DNA from: Mycolicibacterium celeriflavum
Lineage (GTDB): Bacteria; Actinomycetota; Actinomycetes; Mycobacteriales; Mycobacteriaceae
Direction: 5' to 3'
Assembly (NCBI RefSeq): GCF_010731795.1
Contig: NZ_AP022591.1
Span: forward strand, 3,968,001-4,032,000
DNA: 64,000 nt
Part shown: positions 16,881 through 24,895 of the stretch, in pieces
Position numbering within the stretch: position 1 is the first letter of the stretch
Layout: every line of letters begins with the position of its first letter
Program-made: the position numbers and the translations under genes
Notes under the pieces: generated by a model
What the model saw: only the letters and a program-made list of their open reading frames with translations
Told to the model about the DNA's origin: nothing
Databases searched by the model: none

Positions 16881-17717
16881 GTGGAGTTGTCGTTGGCGGG
16901 GCGGACGGTACTGGTCACCGGTGGTGGCAGCGGCATTGGTAAGGGTGTGGCCGCCGCGGTGGTGGCGGCCGGCGGAAACGCGATGCTCGTCGGCCGCAAC
17001 GCCGACAAACTCTCCAAAGCCGCCGACGAGATCACAGCGCAGGGCGGTTCGGGCTCGGTGCTCTACGAACCGGCCGATGTGACCAACGAAGACGAAGTGG
17101 CCCGCGTCGTGGAGGCGACTACGGCGTGGACCGGTCGGCTGTACGGCGTCGTGCACTGCGCGGGCGGCAGTGAGACGATCGGACCGATCACGCAGATCGA
17201 CTCGGAGTTGTGGCGCCGCACCGTCGACCTGAACATCAACGGCACCATGTACGTGCTCAAACATTCGGCGCGGGAGATGGTGCGCGGGGGCGGCGGCTCG
17301 TTCATCGGCATCTCGTCGATCGCTGCGAGTAACACCCACCGCTGGTTCGGCGCCTACGGGGTCTCCAAGGCCGGCATCGACCACATGATGCAGTTGGCCG
17401 CTGACGAACTCGGCGCGTCCTGGGTGCGGGTCAACTGCATCCGGCCCGGTCTGATCCGCACCGAACTCGTCGCGCCGGTACTCGAATCCCCGGAACTCAG
17501 CGGTGATTACGCCGCGTGTACGCCGCTGCCGCGGCCCGGCGAGGTCGACGACATCGCGAATGCGTCGCTCTTCCTCCTCAGCGATGCCTCCAGCTTCATC
17601 ACCGGCCAGGTCATCAACGTCGACGGCGGACAACTCGTGCGCCGCGGCCCGGACTACTCGTCGATGCTCGAGCCGCTGTTCGGCGCGGACGGCTTGCGGG
17701 GAGTCGTCTCCACCTAG
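16881..17717 (+). CDS. Short-chain dehydrogenase under a KstR-like box
   Basis: 278-residue classical SDR with TGGGSGIG (13-20), Ser145/146 and Tyr159-x3-Lys163, ending with the SDR-typical ITGQVINVDGGQ. The GTG at 16881 was chosen because GAAGGG sits about 7 bp before it and the protein then starts right at the Rossmann fold; an ATG at 16866 is possible. The family includes dienoyl-CoA reductases and hydroxysteroid or hydroxyacyl dehydrogenases; the substrate cannot be told from sequence. The operator and the enoyl-CoA hydratase upstream suggest a CoA-ester or steroid substrate. Confidence 0.85.
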   Translation: MELSLAGRTVLVTGGGSGIGKGVAAAVVAAGGNAMLVGRNADKLSKAADEITAQGGSGSVLYEPADVTNEDEVARVVEATTAWTGRLYGVVHCAGGSETIGPITQIDSELWRRTVDLNINGTMYVLKHSAREMVRGGGGSFIGISSIAASNTHRWFGAYGVSKAGIDHMMQLAADELGASWVRVNCIRPGLIRTELVAPVLESPELSGDYAACTPLPRPGEVDDIANASLFLLSDASSFITGQVINVDGGQLVRRGPDYSSMLEPLFGADGLRGVVST

Positions 17718-17748
17718 CCGCTCCGCCCAGCCCGGTAACGTCGGTCAC

Positions 17749-19275
17749 GTGGTCACCTTGGACCGGCTCGTCAACGTGCTGGGTAGTTACGGCGTGCGGC
17801 TGCGCTTCTGCCCGATCCCGCGTTCCAGGGAGCTGGGCAGCGTGGTGATGCACGAAATGGTCGGCGGCCGCACGATCACCGGTGACGTGCTGATGGCGAT
17901 CGGGGCGCGAACCGTCAACGAGGCGCTGCGATGGGCGGTTTCGGCGCGTGCGGTGGTGGTCCTCCTGCGCGACGGCGACGACGACACCACATTCGCGGGC
18001 ATGGTCGAGGGGGTCGCGGTGATGGTCGTCGATCAGACCGTGTCCTGGAGCGAGCTCGCCGCCGTCGTCTACGGGCTGGTGCTCGAGGGGCGGGAAACCG
18101 AATCCGGGCGCGGGCCAACGGATCTGTTCGCGCTCGCCGACAGCCTGGCCGAAGCGACCGGCGGCGGGGTCACCATCGAGGACCCGCTGTCGCGCGTGCT
18201 TGCGTACTCGACGATGCAGGAGAACGCCGACCCGGCGCGGGTGGCGACGATCATGAGCAGGCAGGCGCCGGAGTCCTTGCGCGAATTCTTCGACGCGCAA
18301 GGCGTGTTCGCCCATCTGGTGAACTCCGACGAGCCGCTGTTCGTCGGGCCCGACACCGGTCAGGGGTTGTCCGGCCGCATGGTTGTCGCGGTGCGGTCCG
18401 GGCGGGAACTGATGGGCTCCGTGTGGGTTGCGTGCCCTGAGCCGTTGGCCGAACCCGAACGCACGGCGTTGGCCGACGGTGCCCGCACGGTGGCTCTGCA
18501 TCTGCTGCGGTCCCGCGCCAGTGCAGATCTGGAGCGCCAGGTCGAATCCGAATTGGTGCTCGGACTCCTTGACGGCAGTGCGGCCGCCGCGGCAGCCGCC
18601 AGCAGACTCGGCCTCTCGCAGGGACCGATGCGGGTCATCGCCGTGCGGGCATTCATCGGCGCCGAACACGACGCCGCGCTGCTGCTGGCGTTCGAGAGGG
18701 CGACCGCCGGCTTCGGTTGGTCGCGTCCGGGGCGCAGTGCGCTGGCGGGCAACACCATCTACACGCTGCTGCCGGGCGAGCTGGCTGACCCCGCTCGCAG
18801 ATGGGTCACCGGCTTACGGGCGGCCCTGCCCGACCGCGTCACCGTGTTGGCCGGCATCAGCAAGGCGGCCATCACCACCGACCTACCCGCGGCGCGTCAG
18901 GAAGCCGACGAATGCCTCGCGCTGCACGAGATCAGGCCGTCGACCGCCGTACCCCCCGCCTACGACGAATCCTGGGACGAGATCCTGTTGCAGCGACTTC
19001 GCACCGCGGCGCAGTCCGGCCGCACCCCGGACCGGGGGCCGGTCGCCGAACTGCGCCGTCACGATCAAGACCACGCCACGGAGTACGTCTCGACGCTGAG
19101 GGCATGGCTGGAGGCGCTGGGCGACCCCGTCCAGGCGGGCGTCCGCCTGGGCGTGCACGAGAACACCGTGCGGTACCGGCTGCGCAAGATGGCCGAGATC
19201 ACCGAACTGCCGCTGGACGACGCCCGTAAGCGGCTGGCCATCATGATCGAACTCGCCGCCATCGACGCCGACTGA
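17749..19275 (+). CDS. PucR/CdaR-family transcriptional regulator
   Basis: About 508 residues from GTG at 17749 (VVTLDRLVNVLGSYG). It has an N-terminal PucR-like domain, a GGDEF-like/GAF-like middle and a C-terminal helix-turn-helix of the PucR type (GVHENTVRYRLRKMAEI, near residue 465). Proteins of this family usually activate nearby catabolic genes for purines, amino acids or related nitrogen compounds. The next gene, a DadA-type amine or amino-acid oxidase 171 bp downstream, is the obvious candidate target. The start lies 31 bp after the SDR stop; earlier in-frame codons would overlap that gene. Confidence 0.85.
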   Translation: MVTLDRLVNVLGSYGVRLRFCPIPRSRELGSVVMHEMVGGRTITGDVLMAIGARTVNEALRWAVSARAVVVLLRDGDDDTTFAGMVEGVAVMVVDQTVSWSELAAVVYGLVLEGRETESGRGPTDLFALADSLAEATGGGVTIEDPLSRVLAYSTMQENADPARVATIMSRQAPESLREFFDAQGVFAHLVNSDEPLFVGPDTGQGLSGRMVVAVRSGRELMGSVWVACPEPLAEPERTALADGARTVALHLLRSRASADLERQVESELVLGLLDGSAAAAAAASRLGLSQGPMRVIAVRAFIGAEHDAALLLAFERATAGFGWSRPGRSALAGNTIYTLLPGELADPARRWVTGLRAALPDRVTVLAGISKAAITTDLPAARQEADECLALHEIRPSTAVPPAYDESWDEILLQRLRTAAQSGRTPDRGPVAELRRHDQDHATEYVSTLRAWLEALGDPVQAGVRLGVHENTVRYRLRKMAEITELPLDDARKRLAIMIELAAIDAD

Positions 19276-19398
19276 AACGATTCGCCGCTTCCTCGGCGCA
19301 GGTCTGACTGTTGTCGGATCACCACAACGGCAGCGCCGCGGATTGTCCTGGCGCGGCAATACGCGATGAGGCGACCGGCCGCACCATGGTTGGACAGC

Positions 19399-19435
19399 CG
19401 GCAATGTCGGCAATGTTCGGCAATGTTCGGCAATG
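19399..19435 (+). repeat. Four direct repeats of CGGCAATG in the dadA-like leader
   Basis: CGGCAATG starts at 19399, 19408, 19418 and 19428, i.e. units of 9-10 bp, about one helical turn apart. The last copy runs into the GGAGGT ribosome site of the following gene. It could be a regulator-binding array (PucR is next door) or a slippage-prone simple repeat. Confidence 0.75.
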
Positions 19436-19446
19436 GAGGTATCTCC

Positions 19447-20712
19447 GTGGTCAGCGGCGAGCGGATGGACGGTGGGCCGCGGTCTGCGATCGTGATCGGC
19501 GCCGGGATCGTCGGTTTGTCGACGGCCTGGTTTCTGCAGGAGCGCGGTGTCGAAGTCACGGTCGTCGACCGGAGCGGGGTGGCCGGCGGCGCCTCCTGGG
19601 GTAACGCCGGCTGGGTCGCGCCCGCGCTGACCCTGCCCTTGAACTCGCCGAAGGTGCTGCGCTATGCGCTGCGCTCGTTGCGTGACCGCAGCGCGCCGCT
19701 GCACATCCCGCTGAGCATCGACGGCGCGTTGTGGCTGTTTCTGATGCAGTTCGCCGCCAACTGCCGGCCCTCGGCGTGGCGCCAGGCGGTGGAGGCCAGT
19801 GTGCCGCTGAACGAAGAATGCATCGAAGCATTCGACGTTCTCATCGCGAACGGTGTCGACGCGCCGGTGACCGACGCTCCGATCACCGCGGTGTTCCGCA
19901 ACACCGATGACGCCGAGAACATGATGCGCGAACTGCGCGCGCTCGAGCGGGCCGGCCAGAAGCTGTTCGTCACCGGGTTGTCCGGTGAGGCGTTGCGGGA
20001 GCAGGTGCCGCTGGCATCGCCGGCGATCACCGCCGGTATCAACATCAACGGTCAGCGATTCGTCGATCCAGGACGATTCGTCCAGGCCCTGGGCCGAACG
20101 GTCGAGGAGCGCGGGGCGCGCATCCTGACGCTGGACGTGCGTGGCGTGTTCAGTTCCGGCAACCAAGTGGTGGTGCAGCCCTACCACGGCAAGCACCTGA
20201 CCGCGGACACCGCGGTGATCGCCACCGGTGCGTGGATGTCACGGCTGACGGGCCACCGGTTGCGCGTCCCGGTGGAGTCCGGTCGCGGCTACTCCTTCAC
20301 CGTGCCGGTGGACCGCCCGATCCCCGGGCCCATCTACCTGCCCGACGTACGAGTCGCGTGCACGCCCTACCACGGTGCCCTTCGCGTGGCGGGCACGATG
20401 GAGTTCCGCGACCCACACGAACCGGTGACCGCCGAGCGGGTGGGGGCGATCGTCGCTTCCGCGAGCCCGCTGCTGCAAGGCGTCCGGTGGGCCGAGCGCA
20501 GCGACATCTGGGTCGGTCCGCGGCCGATCACCCCGGACGGCAGACCCCTGGTCGGCGAGATGTCGCGCAACGTCTACGTCGCAGGCGGGCACGGAATGTG
20601 GGGACTCGCGCACGGTCCGGTGACCGGCCGACTCCTGGCCGAACAGATCACCACCGGGAAGCAGCCCGAAGCACTGCGGCCCTTCGATCCGCTACGACGC
20701 GCGGTCGCCTAG
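19447..20712 (+). CDS. FAD-dependent oxidoreductase, D-amino-acid dehydrogenase (DadA) type
   Basis: 421 residues in the DAO family: an N-terminal FAD-binding fold (AIVIGAGIVGLSTAWF), the GASWGNAGWVAP segment typical of DadA enzymes, and a C-terminal GPRPITPDGRPLVGE ... GHGMWGLAHGP block. These enzymes oxidise D-amino acids, glycine or sarcosine-like amines, passing electrons to quinone or oxygen. GTG at 19447 was chosen because GGAGGT lies 6 bp before it. The exact substrate is unknown; proximity to a PucR regulator suggests inducible nitrogen catabolism. Confidence 0.85.
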   Translation: MVSGERMDGGPRSAIVIGAGIVGLSTAWFLQERGVEVTVVDRSGVAGGASWGNAGWVAPALTLPLNSPKVLRYALRSLRDRSAPLHIPLSIDGALWLFLMQFAANCRPSAWRQAVEASVPLNEECIEAFDVLIANGVDAPVTDAPITAVFRNTDDAENMMRELRALERAGQKLFVTGLSGEALREQVPLASPAITAGININGQRFVDPGRFVQALGRTVEERGARILTLDVRGVFSSGNQVVVQPYHGKHLTADTAVIATGAWMSRLTGHRLRVPVESGRGYSFTVPVDRPIPGPIYLPDVRVACTPYHGALRVAGTMEFRDPHEPVTAERVGAIVASASPLLQGVRWAERSDIWVGPRPITPDGRPLVGEMSRNVYVAGGHGMWGLAHGPVTGRLLAEQITTGKQPEALRPFDPLRRAVA

Positions 20713-20804
20713 ACCGGCGCCCGCCACCCATCGAAACCCCTCGTCTGCTCGCCCTCCATGGCGACCGGCCGACTCGCGACTCGAGTACCTGGAAAGGACC
20801 AGAA

Positions 20805-21284
20805 ATGACCATCGCACAACGAATTTGGATATCACCGGACGCCTACGCGCGGCTGCAGGATGAACTCGCCACGCTTCGTGAACTCGTCGCAAATGCAGTC
20901 GGTGAAGAAGACGCGGGCGAGAACGCGTCCGCCGTCAAACGCGCCCGCCAGGCGCGCATCCGCGAGATCCACGAGATGCTCATCAACGCTGTCGTCGGCG
21001 AGGATCCGCCGGATGACGGGATCGCCGAACCGGGCATGGTGGTGACGGTTCGCTACGACGACACCGCCGAGGTCGAGACGTTTCTCCTCGGTGTGCGAAG
21101 TGCCGAGCACGGTGACATGGAGGTCTACTCCGTCCAGTCGCCGCTGGGCGCGGCCATCCTCGGCGCCCGCCCTGGTGAACAACGCAGCTTCAAACTCCCC
21201 AGCGGGGCGGATCTGTCCGTCACGATGCTCACCGCGGTGCCGTACGGCCTGCACAGCGGCGACGAGATGATGCTTCGCGAATAA
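20805..21284 (+). CDS. GreA/GreB-family transcription factor
   Basis: 159 residues: an N-terminal coiled coil (about 1-75) and a C-terminal FKBP-like domain with SPLGAAILGARPGE. GreA rescues backtracked RNA polymerase by inserting its coiled-coil tip, with two acidic residues, into the secondary channel. Here the tip reads EEDAGENAS, keeping acidic residues but not the exact canonical DLSENAEY motif, so cleavage activity is uncertain. It is probably a paralogue beside the housekeeping GreA. GGAAAGGACC precedes the ATG. It lies 92 bp after the DadA-like gene. Confidence 0.82.
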   Translation: MTIAQRIWISPDAYARLQDELATLRELVANAVGEEDAGENASAVKRARQARIREIHEMLINAVVGEDPPDDGIAEPGMVVTVRYDDTAEVETFLLGVRSAEHGDMEVYSVQSPLGAAILGARPGEQRSFKLPSGADLSVTMLTAVPYGLHSGDEMMLRE

Positions 21285-21358
21285 CCTTTCGGCGCGCTTG
21301 GCGGCTAACTAGGATGGATTCACGACGACCCCTACGCCCCGCGCCGAAGGAGGGTCTT

Positions 21359-23107
21359 TTGACTGCCGAAGTCACCTCGGTTCCGCAACTGGAGGTCCGC
21401 CGGCCATTCCCGGCCAGGATGGGCCCGCGGGGCAACTTGGTTTACAACCTCATCACCACCACCGATCACAAGCTGATCGGCATCATGTACGTCGTCACCT
21501 GCTTCGTCTTCTTCTTCATCGGCGGGCTGATGGCGCTGTTCATCCGGGTCGAGCTGGGTGTGCCGGGGCTGCAGTTCCTCTCCAACGAGCAGTACAACCA
21601 GCTGTTCACCATGCACGGCACGGTGATGCTGCTGTTCTACGCGACCCCGATCGTGTTCGGGTTCGCCAACCTGGTGCTGCCGCTGCAGATCGGCGCGCCC
21701 GACGTGGCGTTCCCGCGCCTCAACGCGTTCTCGTTCTGGCTGTTCCTGTTCGGCGGGCTCATCGCGCTCGCCGGGTTCATCACCCCGGGCGGCGCGGCTG
21801 ACTTCGGCTGGACCGCGTACGCGCCGCTGAGCAACGCCATCCACTCGCCCGGCGCCGGCGGGGACCTGTGGATCCTGGGGTTGGCCGTCGCCGGCCTGGG
21901 CACCATCCTCGGCGGGGTCAACATGATCACCACCGTGGTGTGCATGCGCGCACCCGGCATGACGATGTTCCGGATGCCGATCTTCACCTGGAACATCCTG
22001 GTGACGTCGATCCTCGTGCTGATGGCCTTCCCGATTCTGACCGCGGCGCTGTTCGGCCTGGCCGCCGACCGCCACCTCGGCGCGCACATCTACGACCCGG
22101 CCAACGGCGGGCCGCTCTTGTACCAGCACCTGTTCTGGTTCTTCGGCCACCCCGAGGTGTACATCGTCGCGTTGCCGTTCTTCGGCATCGTCACCGAGAT
22201 CTTCCCCGTGTTCAGCCGCAAGCCGATCTTCGGCTACACCACGTTGGTGTACGCGACCTTGGGCATCGCGGCGCTGTCGGTGGTGGTGTGGGCGCACCAC
22301 ATGTTCGCCACCGGCGCGGTGCTGCTGCCCTTCTTCGCGTTCACCACCTATCTGATCGCGGTGCCGACGGGCATCAAATTCTTCAACTGGATCGGCACGA
22401 TGTGGAAGGGCCAGTTGACGTTCGAGACACCGATGCTGTTCTCGATCGGATTCCTGGTGACCTTCCTGCTCGGCGGGCTCACCGGCGTCATGCTGGCCAG
22501 CCCGCCGCTGGACTTCCACGTCACCGACAGCTATTTCGTCGTGGCACATTTCCACTACGTGCTGTTCGGCACCATCGTGTTCGCCACCTACGCGGGCATC
22601 TATTTCTGGTTCCCGAAGATGACCGGCCGGCTGCTCGACGAGCGACTGGGCAAGCTGCATTTCTGGTTGACGTTGATCGGATTCCACACCACCTTCCTGG
22701 TGCAGCACTGGCTCGGTAACGACGGCATGCCGCGGCGCTATGCGGACTACCTGCCGACGGACGGGTTCACCACGCTCAACGTCGTGTCGTCGATCGGCGC
22801 GTTCATCCTCGGCGTCTCGGTGCTTCCGTTCACCTGGAATGTGTTCAAGAGCTGGCGTTACGGCGAGCCGGTCACCGTCGACGATCCGTGGGGTTATGGC
22901 AACTCGCTGGAGTGGGCGACGTCGTGCCCGCCGCCGCGGCACAACTTCACCGAGCTGCCCCGGATCCGTTCGGAGCGGCCCGCTTTCGAATTGCACTACC
23001 CGCACATGGTCGACCGGATGCGCGCCGAGTCGCACATCGGCAGGCACGCCACCGCGGGCGAGTCGCCGACCGGTTTCGGCCCGCGCACCGAACCCGACCG
23101 CAGCTAG
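21359..23107 (+). CDS. ctaD: Cytochrome c oxidase (aa3) subunit I CtaD
   Basis: Haem-copper oxidase catalytic subunit, 582 residues with twelve expected membrane helices. Visible motifs are MHGTVMLLFYATP, WFFGHPEVYI (copper B ligand and cross-linked Tyr region), WAHHMFATG (copper B histidines) and HFHYVLFG (haem ligands). A TTG start at 21359 is supported by GGAGGG upstream and by the MTAEV...RRPFPAR N-terminus, which matches M. tuberculosis CtaD; an ATG 45 bp earlier is less likely. The neighbours are not those of ctaD in M. tuberculosis, so this may be an additional copy. Confidence 0.95.
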   Translation: MTAEVTSVPQLEVRRPFPARMGPRGNLVYNLITTTDHKLIGIMYVVTCFVFFFIGGLMALFIRVELGVPGLQFLSNEQYNQLFTMHGTVMLLFYATPIVFGFANLVLPLQIGAPDVAFPRLNAFSFWLFLFGGLIALAGFITPGGAADFGWTAYAPLSNAIHSPGAGGDLWILGLAVAGLGTILGGVNMITTVVCMRAPGMTMFRMPIFTWNILVTSILVLMAFPILTAALFGLAADRHLGAHIYDPANGGPLLYQHLFWFFGHPEVYIVALPFFGIVTEIFPVFSRKPIFGYTTLVYATLGIAALSVVVWAHHMFATGAVLLPFFAFTTYLIAVPTGIKFFNWIGTMWKGQLTFETPMLFSIGFLVTFLLGGLTGVMLASPPLDFHVTDSYFVVAHFHYVLFGTIVFATYAGIYFWFPKMTGRLLDERLGKLHFWLTLIGFHTTFLVQHWLGNDGMPRRYADYLPTDGFTTLNVVSSIGAFILGVSVLPFTWNVFKSWRYGEPVTVDDPWGYGNSLEWATSCPPPRHNFTELPRIRSERPAFELHYPHMVDRMRAESHIGRHATAGESPTGFGPRTEPDRS

Positions 23108-23426
23108 GACGTTTCCGCGGGTCGCGCATGACTGGGCGGTTGTCGTGCGCGAACAACAACTCACGCTGCCGTTGTCGTACTGGTGCAACCCGAGTCGGCC
23201 CGGGACAGAGCACCATGGAAGGTGTCCCGAGCCCGACGAAGCGGGTTCTGGGCGCTTGACTACACGACCGAACGAGGGCAGCAGACATGATCGCATGCAA
23301 TTCATCCGAAAACGGATCGCGGCACAACGACGATCAGATGCTCACCCACGTCGCTCTGCACCGGTGGGAAGCCGAGGGCGGCGCACTAGCGGATACGTAG
23401 CGGCGTTACAGCGTGAAAGCGGGCCG
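23108..23426. other. Intergenic stretch between ctaD and the convergent cox-type operon
   Basis: 319 bp between two converging genes. Apart from one 37-codon frame (23287-23400) I see no gene, tRNA or clear stem-loop terminator. Confidence 0.6.
23287..23400 (+). CDS. Possible 37-residue small protein
   Basis: ATG at 23287 preceded by GAGGGCAGC; translation MIACNSSENGSRHNDDQM and on to EGGALADT, ending in TAG. It is hydrophilic, with one cysteine and several histidines. It sits alone in a 319-bp gap. There is no recognised family, and it could be chance; only conservation in related genomes would decide. Confidence 0.25.
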   Translation: MIACNSSENGSRHNDDQMLTHVALHRWEAEGGALADT

Positions 23427-24413
23427 TTACGGCAGCGACGCCTGCGGTTCGAACGACGCGACGATGGCCTCCACCGGCGAACGCCACGTCACGCCGAGAT
23501 CCCCGATCGTCGCTGAGTCGTCAGTCGGTGTCGCGGCGATGAGCAGCAGCGCCGCCTCATAGCTCAGGCCGTCACCCAGGTCTACGACGCCGGACAACGC
23601 CTCGCTGGCCCGGCTGATGATGCGAAACAAACTCGGGCTCAGGGGGATTCGTCTGAAGCGACGGTTCGCCCCGCGCTCCAGAGCGGCGATCATATCGTCG
23701 AATGCGACAAGCGTGCCCCCGCATACGTAACGGCGCGGCCCGCGACCCGGCGTCATCAATGCGGCGTGCACGTCGGCAACATCGCGGACGTCGATCATCT
23801 GCATCCCGCCGCGCAACCGGGGCGCGACACCGGCACGCACCAGCGGAGCCCACCCCCGCTCCGTGACGCCCGCCGCAGTGTGGAACGCCGGACCGACCAC
23901 GCTCGAGGGATAGGTGACGACGACGGGCGCGCCCTGCTCCTGCAGGCCACGCGCCACCCGGTCGGCATACGCCTTGGTCCGCGCGTACGGGCTTCGCCCC
24001 GGCGCGGTCGGCGTATCCGGTCCGATGACACCGTTCGGTGGCGGGAACAATGCGCTGTAGCTGCTGACCGACACGATCGGGTCGAGGCCGCCCGCCGTCG
24101 CGCGGTTCAGCACCGATTCGGTGGCGTAGGCGTTGACCTCCCACATCAGCGTGCTGCGGCGTTTGTCGGTGCCCACCACGCCCGCGGCGTGCAGCACCGC
24201 ATCGCAGCCGTCGAGAAGCGCCTCAACCGTTGCGGTGACCCGGATGTCGCCCGCCATGGTCTCGATGTCGCCGATCTCGGCGAACCGCTGCAGCACCGGT
24301 GCGCCCTGCGCCTCGGGCGCCACCAGCAGGCGCACTCGATGACCGTCAGCGAGCAGGGCACGCACACAGTGGGCGCCGACATAGCCGGTTCCGCCCGTGA
24401 CAGCGATCAACAC
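23427..24413 (-). CDS. NAD-dependent epimerase/dehydratase family protein
   Basis: 328 residues, extended-SDR type, with TGGTGYVG at the N-terminus and the catalytic YARTK motif around residue 160. The start is the GTG at 24413 (VLIAVTGG). It lies 11 bp after the small iron-sulfur subunit gene and in the same direction, so it is very likely the last gene of the molybdenum hydroxylase operon. Proteins of this type act on nucleotide sugars, dihydroflavonols or other secondary alcohols and ketones; the operon context suggests it handles the product or precursor of the hydroxylase. Confidence 0.8.
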   Translation of the reverse strand: MLIAVTGGTGYVGAHCVRALLADGHRVRLLVAPEAQGAPVLQRFAEIGDIETMAGDIRVTATVEALLDGCDAVLHAAGVVGTDKRRSTLMWEVNAYATESVLNRATAGGLDPIVSVSSYSALFPPPNGVIGPDTPTAPGRSPYARTKAYADRVARGLQEQGAPVVVTYPSSVVGPAFHTAAGVTERGWAPLVRAGVAPRLRGGMQMIDVRDVADVHAALMTPGRGPRRYVCGGTLVAFDDMIAALERGANRRFRRIPLSPSLFRIISRASEALSGVVDLGDGLSYEAALLLIAATPTDDSATIGDLGVTWRSPVEAIVASFEPQASLP

Positions 24414-24424
24414 GGGGGACGAGC

Positions 24425-24895
24425 CTAGGTCATCTCCGCCGCACGATGTACGGCGTTCACGATCCCCTGGTATCCGGTGCACCGGCAGAAGTTGCCCGAC
24501 AACCCTTCGCGGATCTCCTCGTCGGTGGGCTTGGGGTTGTCGCGTAGCAGCGCGGTGATCGAGGTGACGAAGCCGGGCGTGCAGAAGCCGCACTGCAAAC
24601 CGTGGCAGTCGCGCAGCGCGGCCTGCACCGGCGACAGTTCACCGTCCGGACCCCCGACGCCCTCGACGGTGGTGACCTCCATACCTTCGGCCTGCACGGC
24701 GAACATCAGGCACGCACGCACCGCGTCACCGTTGAGCAGCACGGTGCAGGCCCCACATGCACCGTGCTCACAACCGAGATGCGTTCCGGTCAGGCCACAC
24801 TTCTCGCGGAGGAAGTCGGCGAGCGTGAGCCGCGGTTCCACGGTCGCGGTGAACGTGCGTCCGTTGACCGTCACTTCGACCGGCATGTCATGCAT
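24425..24895 (-). CDS. Molybdenum hydroxylase small 2Fe-2S subunit (CoxS-like)
   Basis: 156 residues with two 2Fe-2S domains: a plant-ferredoxin-like one with CEHGACGACTVLLNG and a helical one with CGFCTPG and CRCTGY. It passes electrons from the molybdenum cofactor in the large subunit to FAD in the medium subunit. The ATG at 24895 (MHDMPVEV) overlaps the stop of the medium-subunit gene in ATGCATGA, so translation is coupled. A second ATG three codons on is possible. Confidence 0.9.
   Translation of the reverse strand: MHDMPVEVTVNGRTFTATVEPRLTLADFLREKCGLTGTHLGCEHGACGACTVLLNGDAVRACLMFAVQAEGMEVTTVEGVGGPDGELSPVQAALRDCHGLQCGFCTPGFVTSITALLRDNPKPTDEEIREGLSGNFCRCTGYQGIVNAVHRAAEMT

Noticed and set aside
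14973..17633. An 886-codon open frame on the minus strand
   Set aside because: It runs antisense through the hydratase and SDR genes, has no coherent domain, and only its last 118 codons (from 15329) encode the secreted protein with a ribosome site.
21332..23305. 657-codon frame antisense to ctaD
   Set aside because: It is Arg/Glu/His-rich low-complexity translation typical of the opposite strand of a high-GC membrane-protein gene; the ctaD motifs are unambiguous.
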